A stretch of 64,000 nucleotides of DNA, from positions 24,878,249 to 24,942,248 of the forward strand of contig NC_090283.1 of NCBI RefSeq assembly GCF_037392515.1, written 5' to 3'. Made by a program: the position numbers and the translations under genes. Source of the stretch: Haliotis asinina. Taxonomy: Eukaryota > Mollusca > Gastropoda > Lepetellida > Haliotidae. The notes below the pieces were generated by a model. It had not been told where the DNA came from, made no database searches, and saw only the letters and a list, made by a program, of their open reading frames with translations. Shown piece by piece: positions 21,174 through 32,832 of the stretch (position 1 is its first letter; every line of letters starts with the position of its first letter).

Positions 21174-21609
21174 GTACGTGTTATGTCATGTTCAGACTAT
21201 TGTTTGGATCATTGCTCTGGCAAGACGTTTGACTGACTGTACATGTTACATCAACTGTTATCAGTACTTTAGTGGTTGGTACCACCAAACCACGAATACA
21301 AGGTTAACCTTATCGAAATTACACTCCACCACATGCTGTTGTGCCTGGACGGGTAGTCAATTTGTTACAGTGCCATCAACGGCGGCGTCTGAACAAATGT
21401 TGCTGTTAGCATAAACATTCAAATAATTTCAGCATAAAGTTTTGTCTGAAAAGCAAATAAATATAATGAATAAATAACATGTACAGTAAGGACGGTTATG
21501 GCACTTGGATACAAAACGTTCAACGTCTGGAGTGACTGTCACTACTTGGTCGAAACAAGGTAAATTACAGTTGTTTCAAAAGTAACACACGTGTCAGGAA
21601 GGATAGAAA

Positions 21610-21890
21610 TAAGTAGTTTCAGGTTCAGTTGCCGACTGGTACCTGGTGTGTTTCAGGTTCATGTGTCCACCTGATGTTTCAAGTTCATTTTTCCACTGGC
21701 ACCTGACGTTTCAGGTTCAATTGTCCACTAGTACCCCCAGTCTACGGTTCATCTGTCCACTGGTACCTGGGTTTTTTCGATTAATTTGTCCTCTGGCACC
21801 TGGTGTTTCAGGTTCATTTGTCCACTGGTACCTGTTGTTTCAGCTTCATTTGTCCAGGGGTATGTAATGTTTCAGGTTCATTTGTCCAGT
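21610..21890. repeat. ~35-bp repeat of the TTCAGGTTCATTTGTCCAC type, copy B intron
   Basis: About eight units with TGGTACCTG, the same repeat as in intron 1 of copy A. Confidence 0.85.
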
Positions 21891-21894
21891 ATCC

Positions 21895-22172
21895 ACATAT
21901 GTTCAATGTAGGTTGATAAAGCACTGTGTTAGGCACTAAGTCCCCATGTTAACTAATATGGTGCTGTATAGTCAAAAAATCGTTATCGACTTTTAAGATA
22001 TATGCTGGCTAGTCTTAACTCATTTTTGTGATAATCCAGTAATTTTACCGTCCTTTGATCACAGTTTTTTAATATATATTTTACATAAGCATTATGAATT
22101 TGGAACTAGTTTTAGTCACGACGTGGCTGAAATTTTGCCGATGTGACTTTAATTTACTCACTCACTCACAAA
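21895..22172 (+). mobile_element. I-group LINE 3' UTR fragment in copy B intron 1
   Basis: It reads from ATGTAGGTTGATAAAGCACT to TTTAGTCACGACGTGGCTGA and an ACTCACTCAC tail. The matching insertion is at 52975-53240 in copy D. Confidence 0.75.
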
Positions 22173-22246
22173 ATTAGTCACTTGTGCAGTGGTTTTGGAG
22201 GGGTCGTAAGTTAATTTCGTTCTTTAGAAATGTCAATGTGAAAGGT

Positions 22247-22437
22247 CAAATAGGAGAAATTGTATGGATAACAATTGATTGATAACAGATTCTTGTACCG
22301 TTGTCAAGCAGGAATTGTTCCTGCTTGGAATCATATACAGCAGGAATTATTCCTGCTTGACAACGGTACAAGAATCTGTACCGAAACGTCGCAATCACGC
22401 AATAAAGAAGTTGTTATCCATACAATTTGTCCTATTT
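22247..22437. mobile_element. Fold-back element with near-perfect arms
   Basis: CAAATAGGAGAAATTGTATG at the left pairs with CATACAATTTGTCCTATTTG at the right. A second, inner palindrome pairs TCTTGTACCGTTGTCAAGCA (22291) with TGCTTGACAACGGTACAAGA. It is a nested hairpin of about 190 bp without coding capacity. Confidence 0.8.
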
Positions 22438-22721
22438 GTACACCTCAACTTCTAAAATGCCACTCAAACAAGTGAAAGGTCAAATTTCTCAGTGTTCCCC
22501 AAGAGGCTACCTTTGTGGTCTTATTTGATCCTTGGCACATCAGGTACTTACATTTGCAATGGCATATATTGTCATCACAAATCTGCAGTTTTAATGACAT
22601 CCATGGCGACACGTGTCAAGAGTTGTAATGACATACGTAGTGTCATCACAAACCTACATTTCTAATGGTACACATTCTGTATTCTCATGCACACAGATGT
22701 AACGACACACATGGTATGATC

Positions 22722-22770
22722 ATATGAGGGTGGAAGTATTGTCCTAACCGTTACTGTATATCATTCCGTC
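22722..22770. repeat. Single unit of the 47-bp minisatellite
   Basis: GGGTGGAAGTATTGTCCTAA and TTACTGTATATCATTCC: one unit at the position where copy A has 27. Confidence 0.8.
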
Positions 22771-22794
22771 AATAACCTCTCTTTCTTCTTCCAG

Positions 22795-23230
22795 GCGATC
22801 AAATCCATGCTGACGTGTTTCAAACCTCAAGAACTGAAAGCATTTCAAATTTGACAAAGGTGGATGGGAAACCGCTTTTCAGCTCTGGTTCCCTGTTGTT
22901 TGACGTGAAGAGCTGCGGCAAAGTGAGGCTTCTGGTGAACAGTGACGCAGGCTTGGCAATTATCGACATTTATCCATCCAAACAAGACTTCTTACCTACA
23001 GTTCTGTCTCGATAAAATCTTTGATACTTGCCCCGGGACGATCGCGACTATATCTGGTGACCTACGTTCCCAGTACACACCACTGTGGGTCCGCATTGAA
23101 TCCTATCTCCTTAATGTGGGTGAAGGCTGCGACGTGGGACAAAACTCGCTTCTCCACATTTCTCTCATGTACGTTCCCTCAGAGTACGACATAGAAGCCT
23201 CTTCAAACCACGATGCCAGGTGGCGATTTG
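22795..23230 (+). pseudogene. Paralogue copy B, exon 2, frameshifted
   Basis: The exon runs from acceptor TTCTTCCAG to donor TTTG|GTAAAT. It is 436 nt, four more than copy D. The extra bases duplicate TCCA in ATTTATCCATCCAAACAAG, shifting frame after IIDIYP. The fourth domain cysteine is also Arg here (SGDLRSQYTP against SGDLCSQYTP in D). No exon 3 follows before the LINE cluster. I call this copy a pseudogene unless the insertion is an assembly error. Confidence 0.75.
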
Positions 23231-23999
23231 GTAAATTTCTTTTTCTCGGTTGGTATGTTTGGTGGATTGGGTGGGTGGACGGATGGAGTAAGCGATTGGA
23301 CTGACTGATGAATGTATAAACGTATGCCCAAACCTCACAAAAGGCCAGACTAGTCGGTCAGTTTTAACCAGTAACGCAATTAAATGATGAATGAATAAGA
23401 GAATGAATCAGAGTTTACCAGGGAGCCTGCTAATTGATTAAACACCCTAATGTACAAAGTCATAACATAATGTGATGATCAAATGAAAAAAAAAACCCAA
23501 ACAAAACCAGTAACTCTTCAAGGACACGATCAGTAGGCTTATTTCGTAGTTATGCAACGCTCTGCTTAGCCCTAATTGTGATAATCATTTCACAGACAAA
23601 CTAGTGGTGTATATAACGAACACCAAACCCCACGGCAGAGTAAAGAAATCAGACTTAACCTGGCGAATGTACCGGCTCGTTCTAACAAACATGGGTTGCG
23701 GGTGATGAGCCAGTGTGGTGCTAGCTCCAAAACGACACTAGGGCATGGTAATTGCCATATTAAAATCACGGCCTAATACACGTGGTCCACGTGATGACCA
23801 AATGAAAAGATCAATTGATCAGTAGGCTTATTTCTTTTGTTGTTTGACATTACACTAGGCCTTATTTATGATACAAAACTCGGGGAGACAACCCGTGTAT
23901 AATACCATGAACATCGAACCCAAAGTCACTGTAATAATAAAAATCATGATACTAATAATATACTTCAGAGGAATTTCACACAGATTTTAGAGACAAACC

Positions 24000-24620
24000 A
24001 TCTCAAGATCATCAAAGAAGAAATATTTCCTGGATAGAGCTGTGCCTAAAAATAAGATCGTCAGGGAGCCCAATGTCTAAAAGGCAAAAGAAAATTTGAA
24101 GGAAATTAAAATTACAAAACAACACAACGAAAGCTGAAGGTACTTCTCCAAATTGTCGATTAACTTTGGGCAGAATTAAAGGTTTGGACTGACTGAAATA
24201 AAAAGAGGGAACAGAAAACCAAATATATAAAACAAATGAACTGGAAATAATGAAAAGTAGTTTTACAGGCAATTCAAAACAAAAGGGTGATGGTGAACAT
24301 GATAAGTGACATCCCATGGTTTACCATCCTGGATCTCGTCAACACGGATCCCGCTTACTCATCTTCTTTACACGGATGACATCGAGTTCCAATTTAAAAG
24401 AACAGATTCTCCTTCTCGAGTCTATCGATAATCAACTACTCCTAATGGATATGTCAGCATATCTTAAAAGACAATCTGTCAACGAAGGGCAGTAAAGGTA
24501 CTACATTCTCACAAACTGACTTTAAAATTAGAGAGCAAATACCATTAAATGTAGAAAACTATTTTGGCCAATACAATGTACGTGACCTTTCGAAAATAAA
24601 GTACGTGGAGAAAAGGCAAA
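24000..24620 (+). mobile_element. R2-type LINE relic in copy B flank
   Basis: The left part matches 54950-55320 closely. After an internal deletion it ends with a short LTHLLYTDDIEFQ reverse-transcriptase motif and TGGCCAATACAATGTAC. It is the same insertion as in copy D intron 2. Confidence 0.65.
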
Positions 24621-24710
24621 GTTTCATCACAAAAATGGTAACCCCCCAAATAGTATGAAAATATCGTATGCGGCATTCACTCTAAATTACAAGACAAGTT
24701 CAAAATGCCC

Positions 24711-25035
24711 GGATTCGATCCCGATGGAGGCACCTTGGTTATGATGTTGAGGTAGGGCCTTTTGCACAGTACCTTGGTCAAGATACGTAGATCCACATTG
24801 TCTCAGTTCACCGAGGTGTAAAGTGGGTACCCGTGAGGATATGCTGGTGCGTGTTTAGTTCATTGTGCCTAACAGGCATCATGGCTGTATACTCCCCATG
24901 GAGTTGAAAAGGTGTAGGAAAGTATGATGGTGTCCTATGACCGGGGATAATAATGCACATAGCGCCATAAGCAGACCATGTGCCTGGATATGAGCGGCAT
25001 ATAAGCGGATTATTACTGTTCCTATCGCGAAACGT
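24711..25035 (+). mobile_element. Possible tRNA-derived SINE of another family
   Basis: GGATTCGATCCCGATGG is B-box-like, followed by GTGTAAAGTGGGTACCCGTG, ATATGCTGGTGCGTG and a 3' part TGTGCCTGGATATGAGCGGC. This composite is typical of a mollusc SINE, but the family is not identified. Confidence 0.5.
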
Positions 25036-25773
25036 TATTCTGTAAGTACATTAGGAACATCTGCGGTCATGAAATGCTTGAACAGCCATTAATCACCCCA
25101 TAACAGCCCGGGGGAGAATGAAGCATGTCAAGGTCACCAGACGGACGCCTGAACATTTAGCCATGACAGTCAGGTATGACGACATAATCTGATACCTGTC
25201 ACGGTCACCATGCCAACAGACCAGACAAACGCATGAGCACGTATTCACGAGTGAGTGAGTGAGTTAGTATTTAACGTCGCATCGGCAATATCTCAGCCAT
25301 ATCGTGACGAGAACATTTAAATGAAATATATGCATGTGGTAAAATCAGTCAACGAAGGACAGTAAAACAACTAGAATATCAAAATTTTAATTAAAACTAG
25401 CATGGAAAGTTAAAAATAATATCAATATTTAGACAATAGAATATAAAAACAGACTATAGATCGCCAACAACAGAAGGTATGTCACCACACTAGGGACCAT
25501 GGGGATTTACAGTACCTTTGCTACCTACACGGACTCTAGTTGGATTTACACCAACATGAATACTACGATTAAAAACCTGGTAAACTTAAATTTACAGTGA
25601 ATGTTTATGGACTTACGTACCCTCTCAGGAGGACAATAATTGTACAATACTTCAACCCTCTTTGAGGGTACAGCCACCAACAATTCAAGTTACTAACTCT
25701 AACTGCCAATAATTAAAATACATCTATTGGCACAGCATGACATTCAAAATTCAATAAAAAAATCAATTTCTTT

Positions 25774-26330
25774 TTAAAAAAACCTATAATTAATTCCTTC
25801 ATTGTTTTTACTGTAAAATACTCTCTCATCACAAAGGATACAAAATGGAGGATCCTCACCTTTTAACAGGTACGCATGAGTATATCTAGTGTGGCCAATA
25901 CGACATCGTCGTAAAATAACCTCTTCAAATCTGGACTGACAACCCAGGTAGGTGTAACCAATATACGGTTTTATTTCATGTAATTTATTTATACCTATTT
26001 GGGTGTCCAACTTCTTCTGCATCAGATCACGGATGTAAGTTCTAATACTAGCTTTATAATCAGAGTATGGAAAAAGAAGTGGTGTCACAGATTTGTTGAG
26101 TGCAGCCTTGGCAGCAAGATCGACCATTGCGTTACCAGAAATGCCTACGTGGTTGGGTAACCAGCAAAAGACGATGTCGTATTGGCCAGTGGCAAGATTA
26201 TTATACAATTCAATAATTTCAATTAAAAGTGGATGTTTGCAAGAGACATTTTAATAGCCTGGAGACAAGAAAGAGAGTCGGAATAGATTACATACTGTTT
26301 ATATTTAGGGTGTCTTTCGATATATTTATT
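25774..26330 (-). repeat. Second copy of a tandemly duplicated RNase H segment
   Basis: It encodes YDIVFCWLPNHVGISGNAM through RRCRIGHTRYTHAYLLKGED. The same segment precedes it on the minus strand (26336-26970). The join is inside ILRR at about 26330. Confidence 0.75.
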
Positions 26331-27110
26331 CGTCTTAAAATAACCTCTTCAAATCTGGACTGACAACCCAAATGGGTATAACCAATGTAAGGTTTTATCT
26401 CATGTAATTTATTGATACCCACTTGGGTGTCCCACGTCTTTTGCATCAGAGCACGGATATAAGATCAAATGGTGGCTTTGTAATCACTATAAGGAATAAG
26501 AAGTGGTGTCACAGATTTGTTGAGTGCTGCTTTAGCCAGTGTGTTACCAGAGATCCCCACATGGCTTGGTAACCAACAGACGATGTCATATTGGCCAGTA
26601 GCAAGATCATTATACAATTCAATAATTTCTATTAAAAGTGGATGTTTGCAAGAAATATTTTTAATAGCCTGAAGGCAAGAAAGAGAGTCGGAATAGATTA
26701 CATACTGTTTATATTTAGGGTGTCTTTCGATATATTTAAGAGCTGTTAATATGGCGTTAGTTTCTGCTGTAAAAACAGAACTATTATCTGGTAATCTAGA
26801 AGATATTGTTCTGGATCCAATGACAGTGGCACAAGCAACAGCGCCACCGTCCTTGGACCCATCTGTAAATAAGGATCTATAATTGCTATATTTATGTTTT
26901 AATTGATTATATTCTTGTTTATATTGTAATTCATTCGTTCCTGATTTTTTTAAATGTAGCTAATGTTAGGTCAACTTGTGGCCTAACAAATTGCCAAGGA
27001 GGAGAAGAAAGAAGACGGGAAGGAGCTATATTTTCCAGCTCAATGCTAGAAGTATCAAGAAATGGCTTAATTCTGAGACCAAGAGGCGGAACAAGGGAAG
27101 ACTGTTTGTT

Positions 27111-28338
27111 TTACAAATCCTCATAGAGAGGATTAAAGACACAATTAAATGCGGGATTAGACTCATTAGAAGCTAATTTTGTAATGTATTGTAAAGATAG
27201 TTTTATACGGCGTTGGTTGAGAGAAGGCTCATCAGCTTCAACGTATAGACTGTCGATAGGAGAGGTTCTAAGGGACCCAAGACAAAGTCTTAGACCTTGA
27301 TGATGAACAGAATCTAATAACTTTAAGTTGCTGTTGCAGGCTCCACCATATACGATGGAGCCATAATCAACTTTAGAACGGACAAGTGATCGATATAGAT
27401 GGAGGAGGGTAGCTTCATCACCTCCCCATGGAGAACTTGAAACCACTTTCAACAGATCAAGTGCATTTAGTTTTCAGAGATTTAATATGAGGCAGAAACG
27501 TTAGGTGTGAGTAAAAAATTAATCCCAAGAACTTGGCTTCCTTGACAACTTTAATGGGAGTGCCATCTAAAGATAGTTCAGGGTCTTTATGTGGTTTGTA
27601 TTTACGACAAAAATGTATACAATTAGTTTTCGATTTAGAAAATTTAAAGCCGTTTTCAAGACACCATTTATTTATTTTGTTTAAACACAACTGCAACTGC
27701 CGCTCTATGGTATTCATATTTTTACCACGACAAGAAATATTAAAACCATCCACAAATAACGATCCAACATTTGAATCGTTTAAAACTTTAGATAAACTAT
27801 TTATCTTTATACTAAAAAGTGTGACTGACAGAATACTGCCATGTGGAACACCCTGATCCTGATTGTAATGATCAGACAGGGTAGAACCCACTCGGACTTG
27901 AAATTGTCTGTTATTTAAAAATTTGCCTATGAATTCAGGCAAACGACCTCGCAAACCGAAATCATGTAAATCTCTCAAAATGCAATATTTCCAGGTTGTG
28001 TCATATGCCTTCTCGAAATCAAAAATGATAGACACAGCGTGTTGTTTATTAATCAGCGCGTTTTTCTCATATGATTCCAAACGCACTAAGTGATCGACAG
28101 TACTTCTGTTTTTACGGAAACCACATTGTATATCTGTTATGATGTTATTTGTTTCCAAGTACCAAACTAGTCGATTATTTATCATGCGTTCCATCGTCTT
28201 ACAAACACTGCTAGTTAATGAAATCGGCCGATAATTGGATGGGTCCGTATGATCACGTCCAGGTTTAGGTATTGGTACTACTATGGCATCACGCCATGAA
28301 GAAGGAAATTTCCCGGAAGTCCAAATATCATCAAACAT
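27111..28338 (-). pseudogene. Reverse transcriptase region of the older LINE
   Basis: It keeps VVPIPKPGRDHTDPSNYRPI, SLTSSVCKTMERM, QCGFRKNRSTVDHLV, DFEKAYDTTW and DQGVPHGSILS. The catalytic box is FVDGFN instead of FVDDF. The C-terminal part is in another frame. Confidence 0.8.
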
Positions 28339-30109
28339 TGATAAGAGCGTCTCTAAACAGGATTCTGGTAAGTGCTTCAGGAGTTAATAATGTATGTTAT
28401 CAGCTCCTGTAGCAGTGTCATGAGCTTGATCAAGAGCAGTATGGAGTTCATGAATAGAAAAAGTTTCATTATAATCTTCCCCATTATCAAAATTGAAGTT
28501 AATAGTTTTCTTTTCTTGTTGTTTTTGATATTGCTGAAATTTAGACATATAATTAGAAGAGGAAGCATGTTTAGCGAGAGTTTCGCCCAGTTTTATTTAA
28601 ATTTATCAGTAAGTAATTGAACTCCATGTTTAAGATGATGGACTGTAGATTTAGTACCCTTACCGTTAGTTTTCTGGACCATGTTCCATACCTTGGACAT
28701 GGGTGTCCGAGAATGTATTTTGAATACATAATTTTGCCAAGATTGGCGTTTGTTCTGTTTAAAAGTACGCCGCGCTTTAGCATTTAAAATTTTAAATTTA
28801 TTTAAATTATGCACCATAGGATGGCGACGGAAATAATGTTCTGCTTTTTTCCTTGCCTTCCTAGCTTGTTTGCACTCATCGTTGAACCATGGTTTTCGAA
28901 TATGTGGAACTGCGGAGGACTTTGGTATACACTCATCAGCTATGGAGTTCATATAATCAGAATAGCATTTAATAGCATCAGGAACATCAATAACACGTTC
29001 AGATTTACGTTTTTCAGAAGACAGTGTTTCATATAAAGCCCAGTTAGCTTTTTAAAATTCCGCCTTCATGACGGAGGAACATCAGATGGAGTTACAGCTT
29101 TTAATATAGTAGGAAAATGGTCACTTCCACAGAGGTCATCGTGGACTGACCTTCCCTGTACCAGGATGTAAATATGTGCTGGAACCATCATTATATATAC
29201 AAAAATCATAGTCAGAACAAAAGTCCTCACACAATTTATCTTTAGTGTTTGTATTTACACTACCCCAGAGTGGGTTGTGGCCATTTAAATCTCCCATTAT
29301 AATGCAGGGCGGGAGCTGATCATATAGAGCTTGAAGATCGGTTTTGGCAAACGCCGAAGACGGTGAAATATAAACAGAGCATAGCGTAAACGCTTCATGT
29401 AAAGTAATTCAACAGCCTGCATATTAGTAATAAGTGAAACAGGGTTTTGAATAACATTTTGTCTGACTAGAATGGATGATCCGCCAGTTCGAGGCTTTGG
29501 CTTAGGTTTACTTTTCACAGTTTGTTGACTATCAGCTGTCGATTGAGAGTGAGTGAGTGAGTGAGTGAGTGAGTGAGTTAATATTTTACGTCACATCGGC
29601 AATATCTCAGCCATATCGTGACGAGAACAACTAATATCAAAATCAATTATATGTATATAAAACCTGTCAACGAAGGACAGTAAAACAACTAGAATATCAC
29701 GAATGGAATTAAAACTAGCATGGAAAGTTAAAAACATCACCATTTGGACAATACACTATAAACTCAGGCTATAAATCGCCAACAACTGAAGGTAGATCAC
29801 CATACTAGGGACCATGGGGACTTACAGTACCTTTGCTACCTACATGGATCCCAGCTGGATTTACACCATCCCCTCAGCTGCTGGCGAGTGTACAATATGC
29901 TAGCCAAAATTAAAACAACAGGAATACTACGATTAAAAACCCTGGTAGAATTAAATTTACTGTCAATGTTTTTGGACTTACGTACCCTCTCAGGAGGACA
30001 ATAATTTTACAATACTTCAACCCCCTTTGAGGGTACAGCCACTTACAATTCTAGTTACGAATCCAAACTACCAATTATTAAAATATATCTTTTTACAGAA
30101 ACATATTGC

Positions 30110-30874
30110 TCAAAATTCAATAAAAAAATCAATTTCTTTTAAAAAACCAAGAATTAAATGAAAACTAACGCTGCTAAAAAGATCCTTCATTGTTTTAACT
30201 GTAAAATACATATCCCTTGTGATGGAGAATTCGACACAGTCTAGCAGGATATGCTTGACCGTGACTCTCTCATCACAAGGGATACAAAATGGAGGATCCT
30301 CACCTTTTAACAGGTACGCATGAGTATATCTAGTGTGGCCAATACGACATCGTCGTAGAATAACCTCTTCAAATCTGGACTGACAACCCAAGTGGGTATA
30401 ACCAATGTAAGGTTTTATCTCATGTAATTTATTGATACCCACTTGGGTGTCCCACTTCTTTTGCATCAGATCACGGATATAAGATCTAATGGTGGCTTTG
30501 TAATCACTATAAGGAATAAGAAGTGGTGTCACAGATTTGTTGAGTGCTGCTTTAGCAGCAATGTCAGCCAATGTGTTACCAGAAATGCCTACATGGCTGG
30601 GTAACCAACAAAAGACGATGTCGTATTGGCCAGTAGCAAGATCATTATACAATTCAATAATTTCTATTAAAAGTGGATGTTTGCAAGAAATATTTTTAAT
30701 AGCCTGAAGGCAGGAAAGAGAATGAGAATAGATTATATATTGTTTACGTTTCGGGTGTCTTTGAATATATTTGAGAGCTGTTAATATGGCGTTAGCTTCT
30801 GCTGTAAAAATAGAAGTATTATCTGGTAATCTAGAAGATATTGTTCTGGATCCAATGACAGTGGCACAAGCCAC
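30110..30874 (-). pseudogene. RNase H domain of the younger LINE
   Basis: FTDGSKDG just upstream, FTAEANAILTALK, YSHSLSCLQAI and CWLPSHVGISGNTLADIAAK mark a LINE RNase H. The third acidic site is YSHS where the older copy has YSDS. A zinc-binding-like PPFCIPCDERVTVKHILLDC ends the ORF. An RNase H in the ORF places the element in the I group. Confidence 0.85.
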
Positions 30875-30965
30875 TGCGCCACCGTCCTTGGACCCATCTG
30901 TAAATAAGGGTTTGTAATTGCTATATTTATGTTTTAATTGATGATATTCTTGTTTATATTGTAAT

Positions 30966-32832
30966 TCATTCGTTCCTGATTTTTTTAAATGTAGCTAATG
31001 TTAGGTCAACTTGTGGCCTAACTAATTGCCAAGGAGGAGAAGAAAGAAGACGGGAAGGCGATATACTTTCTAGCTCAATGCCGGCAGAAGAAATAAATGG
31101 TTTAATTCTGTGCCCAAGAGGTGGAACAAGAGAAGACTTTTTGTTATACAAATCCTCATAAAGGGGATTGAACACACAGTTATAGGCAGGGTTAGATTCA
31201 TTAGAATATAATTTAGTAATGTATTGTAAAGACAATTTTATACGACGTTGAGTAAGAGATGGTTCATCGGCCTCAACGTAGAGACTCTCAATAGGTGAAG
31301 TTCTGAAAGACCCAAGACAAAGTCTTAAGCCTTGATGGTGGACAGAATCAAGAAGTTTAAGGTTGCTGTTGCAGGCTCCACCATATACGATGGAGCCATA
31401 ATCGAGTTTCGAACGTACGAGTGATCGATACAGGTGTAAGAGGGTTGCTTGATCCCCTCCCCACTTTGAGATGGAAACAACTTTCAACAAGTCAAGAGCC
31501 TTCAGGCATTTAGTTTTAAGGGACTTGATATGAGGCAGAAATGTTAAATGGGAGTCAAAGATTAGGCCCAAGAACTTGGCCTCCTTTACAACTTTGATGG
31601 GAGTGCCATCTAGAGATAGTTCTGGGTCCTTATGTGGTTTATATTTTCTGCAAAAATGTATACAGTTAGTTTTCGATTTAGAAAATTTAAAGCCGTTTTC
31701 AAGACACCATTTATTTATTTTGTTTAAGCACAACTGCAGTTGCCGTTCAATAGTATGCATATTTTTACCACGACAAGAAATATTAAAATCATCCACAAAT
31801 AACGATCCATCAATTGAATCGTTTAAAACCTTGGATAAACTGTTGATCTTAATACTAAATAATGTGACAGACAAGATACTGCATTGTGGAACACCCTGAT
31901 CCTGATTGTAATGGTCAGACAGCGTTGACCCCCGTCGGACTTGGAATTGCCTGTCGCTCAAAAACTGATATAAAAAGAGGTAAACGGCCTCTCAAACCAA
32001 AATCATGTAGATCCTTCAAAATGCCATGCTTCCAGGTAGTATCATATGCTTTCTCAAGATCAAAGAAAATTGAAACAGCATGTTGTTTATTGATTATGGC
32101 ATTTTTAACAAAGGATTCTAAACGTACCAAATGATCAATGGTACTGCGATTTTTCCTGAAACCACATTGAATATTTGTTATAAGATTATTGGTTTCAAGA
32201 TACCATGTTAATCTATTATTTACAATTCTTTCCATGGTTTTGCAGACACAACTCGTTAAAGAGATTGGTCTGTAATTCGAAGGATCAGTATGATCCCGGC
32301 CAGGTTTTGGAATGGGTACTACAATGGCTTTACGCCAGGAAGCTGGGAAGTTCCCTGAAGTCCATATTGTATCAAAAATATTAAGCAACGTTTCGAGACA
32401 TGATTCGGGCAAATGCTTCAATAGCTGATAGTGTATATCATCAGGCCCTGTTGCTGTATCATGAGCTTGCTCAAGGGCAGTATGTAGCTCGTGTAGTGAA
32501 AATAATTCATTATAATCTTCACCATTGTTTGAGTTAAAATTTAAGCTTTTCTTCTCCTGTTGTTTCTGAAACTTTTGAAACTCAGGAACATAACTGGAAG
32601 AAGATGAATGCTTGGCGAGCGTTTCACCAAGTTTATTTGCAATGTCAGTTTTGTTAGTTAATAAATGATCACCATCCTTCAGATGGTGAACAGTAGATTT
32701 GGAACCTTTGCCCTTTATTCTTTGAATCATGTTCCACACCTTTGACAGAGGCGTGCGTGAATTTATTTTAGAAACGTAATTTCGCCATGACTGACGCTTA
32801 TTTTGTTTAAAAGCACGGCACGGCTTTGGCAT
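30966..32832 (-). pseudogene. Reverse transcriptase of the younger LINE
   Basis: It has KPGRDHTDPSNYRPISLTSC, VNNRLTWYLETNNLITNIQC, FFDLEKAYDTTWKHGI and SLFVDDFNISCRGK, split over two frames meeting near 31940. The catalytic FVDD is intact; the usual GVPQGS reads GVPQCS. Confidence 0.85.

Larger units (their letters stand above)
25252..29551 (-). mobile_element. Older I-group (Nimb-like) LINE, 3' arm
   Basis: Read on the minus strand it holds the end of ORF1, a shortened endonuclease (28593-29518), reverse transcriptase (27111-28338), duplicated RNase H (25774-26970) and a 3' UTR ending in (ACTC)n at 25252. Its 5' arm is 35712-37300; the two are separated by the younger LINE. Against the 59.3-kb relative about 350 bp are missing at 29500, joining ORF1 KPKPKP to endonuclease TGGSSILVRQ. 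The RT box reads FVDGF, so a catalytic aspartate is lost. It is non-functional. Confidence 0.85.

Noticed and set aside
21046-21414. 122-codon plus-strand ORF
   Set aside because: It overlaps exon 1 of copy B in the wrong frame and runs into the intron.
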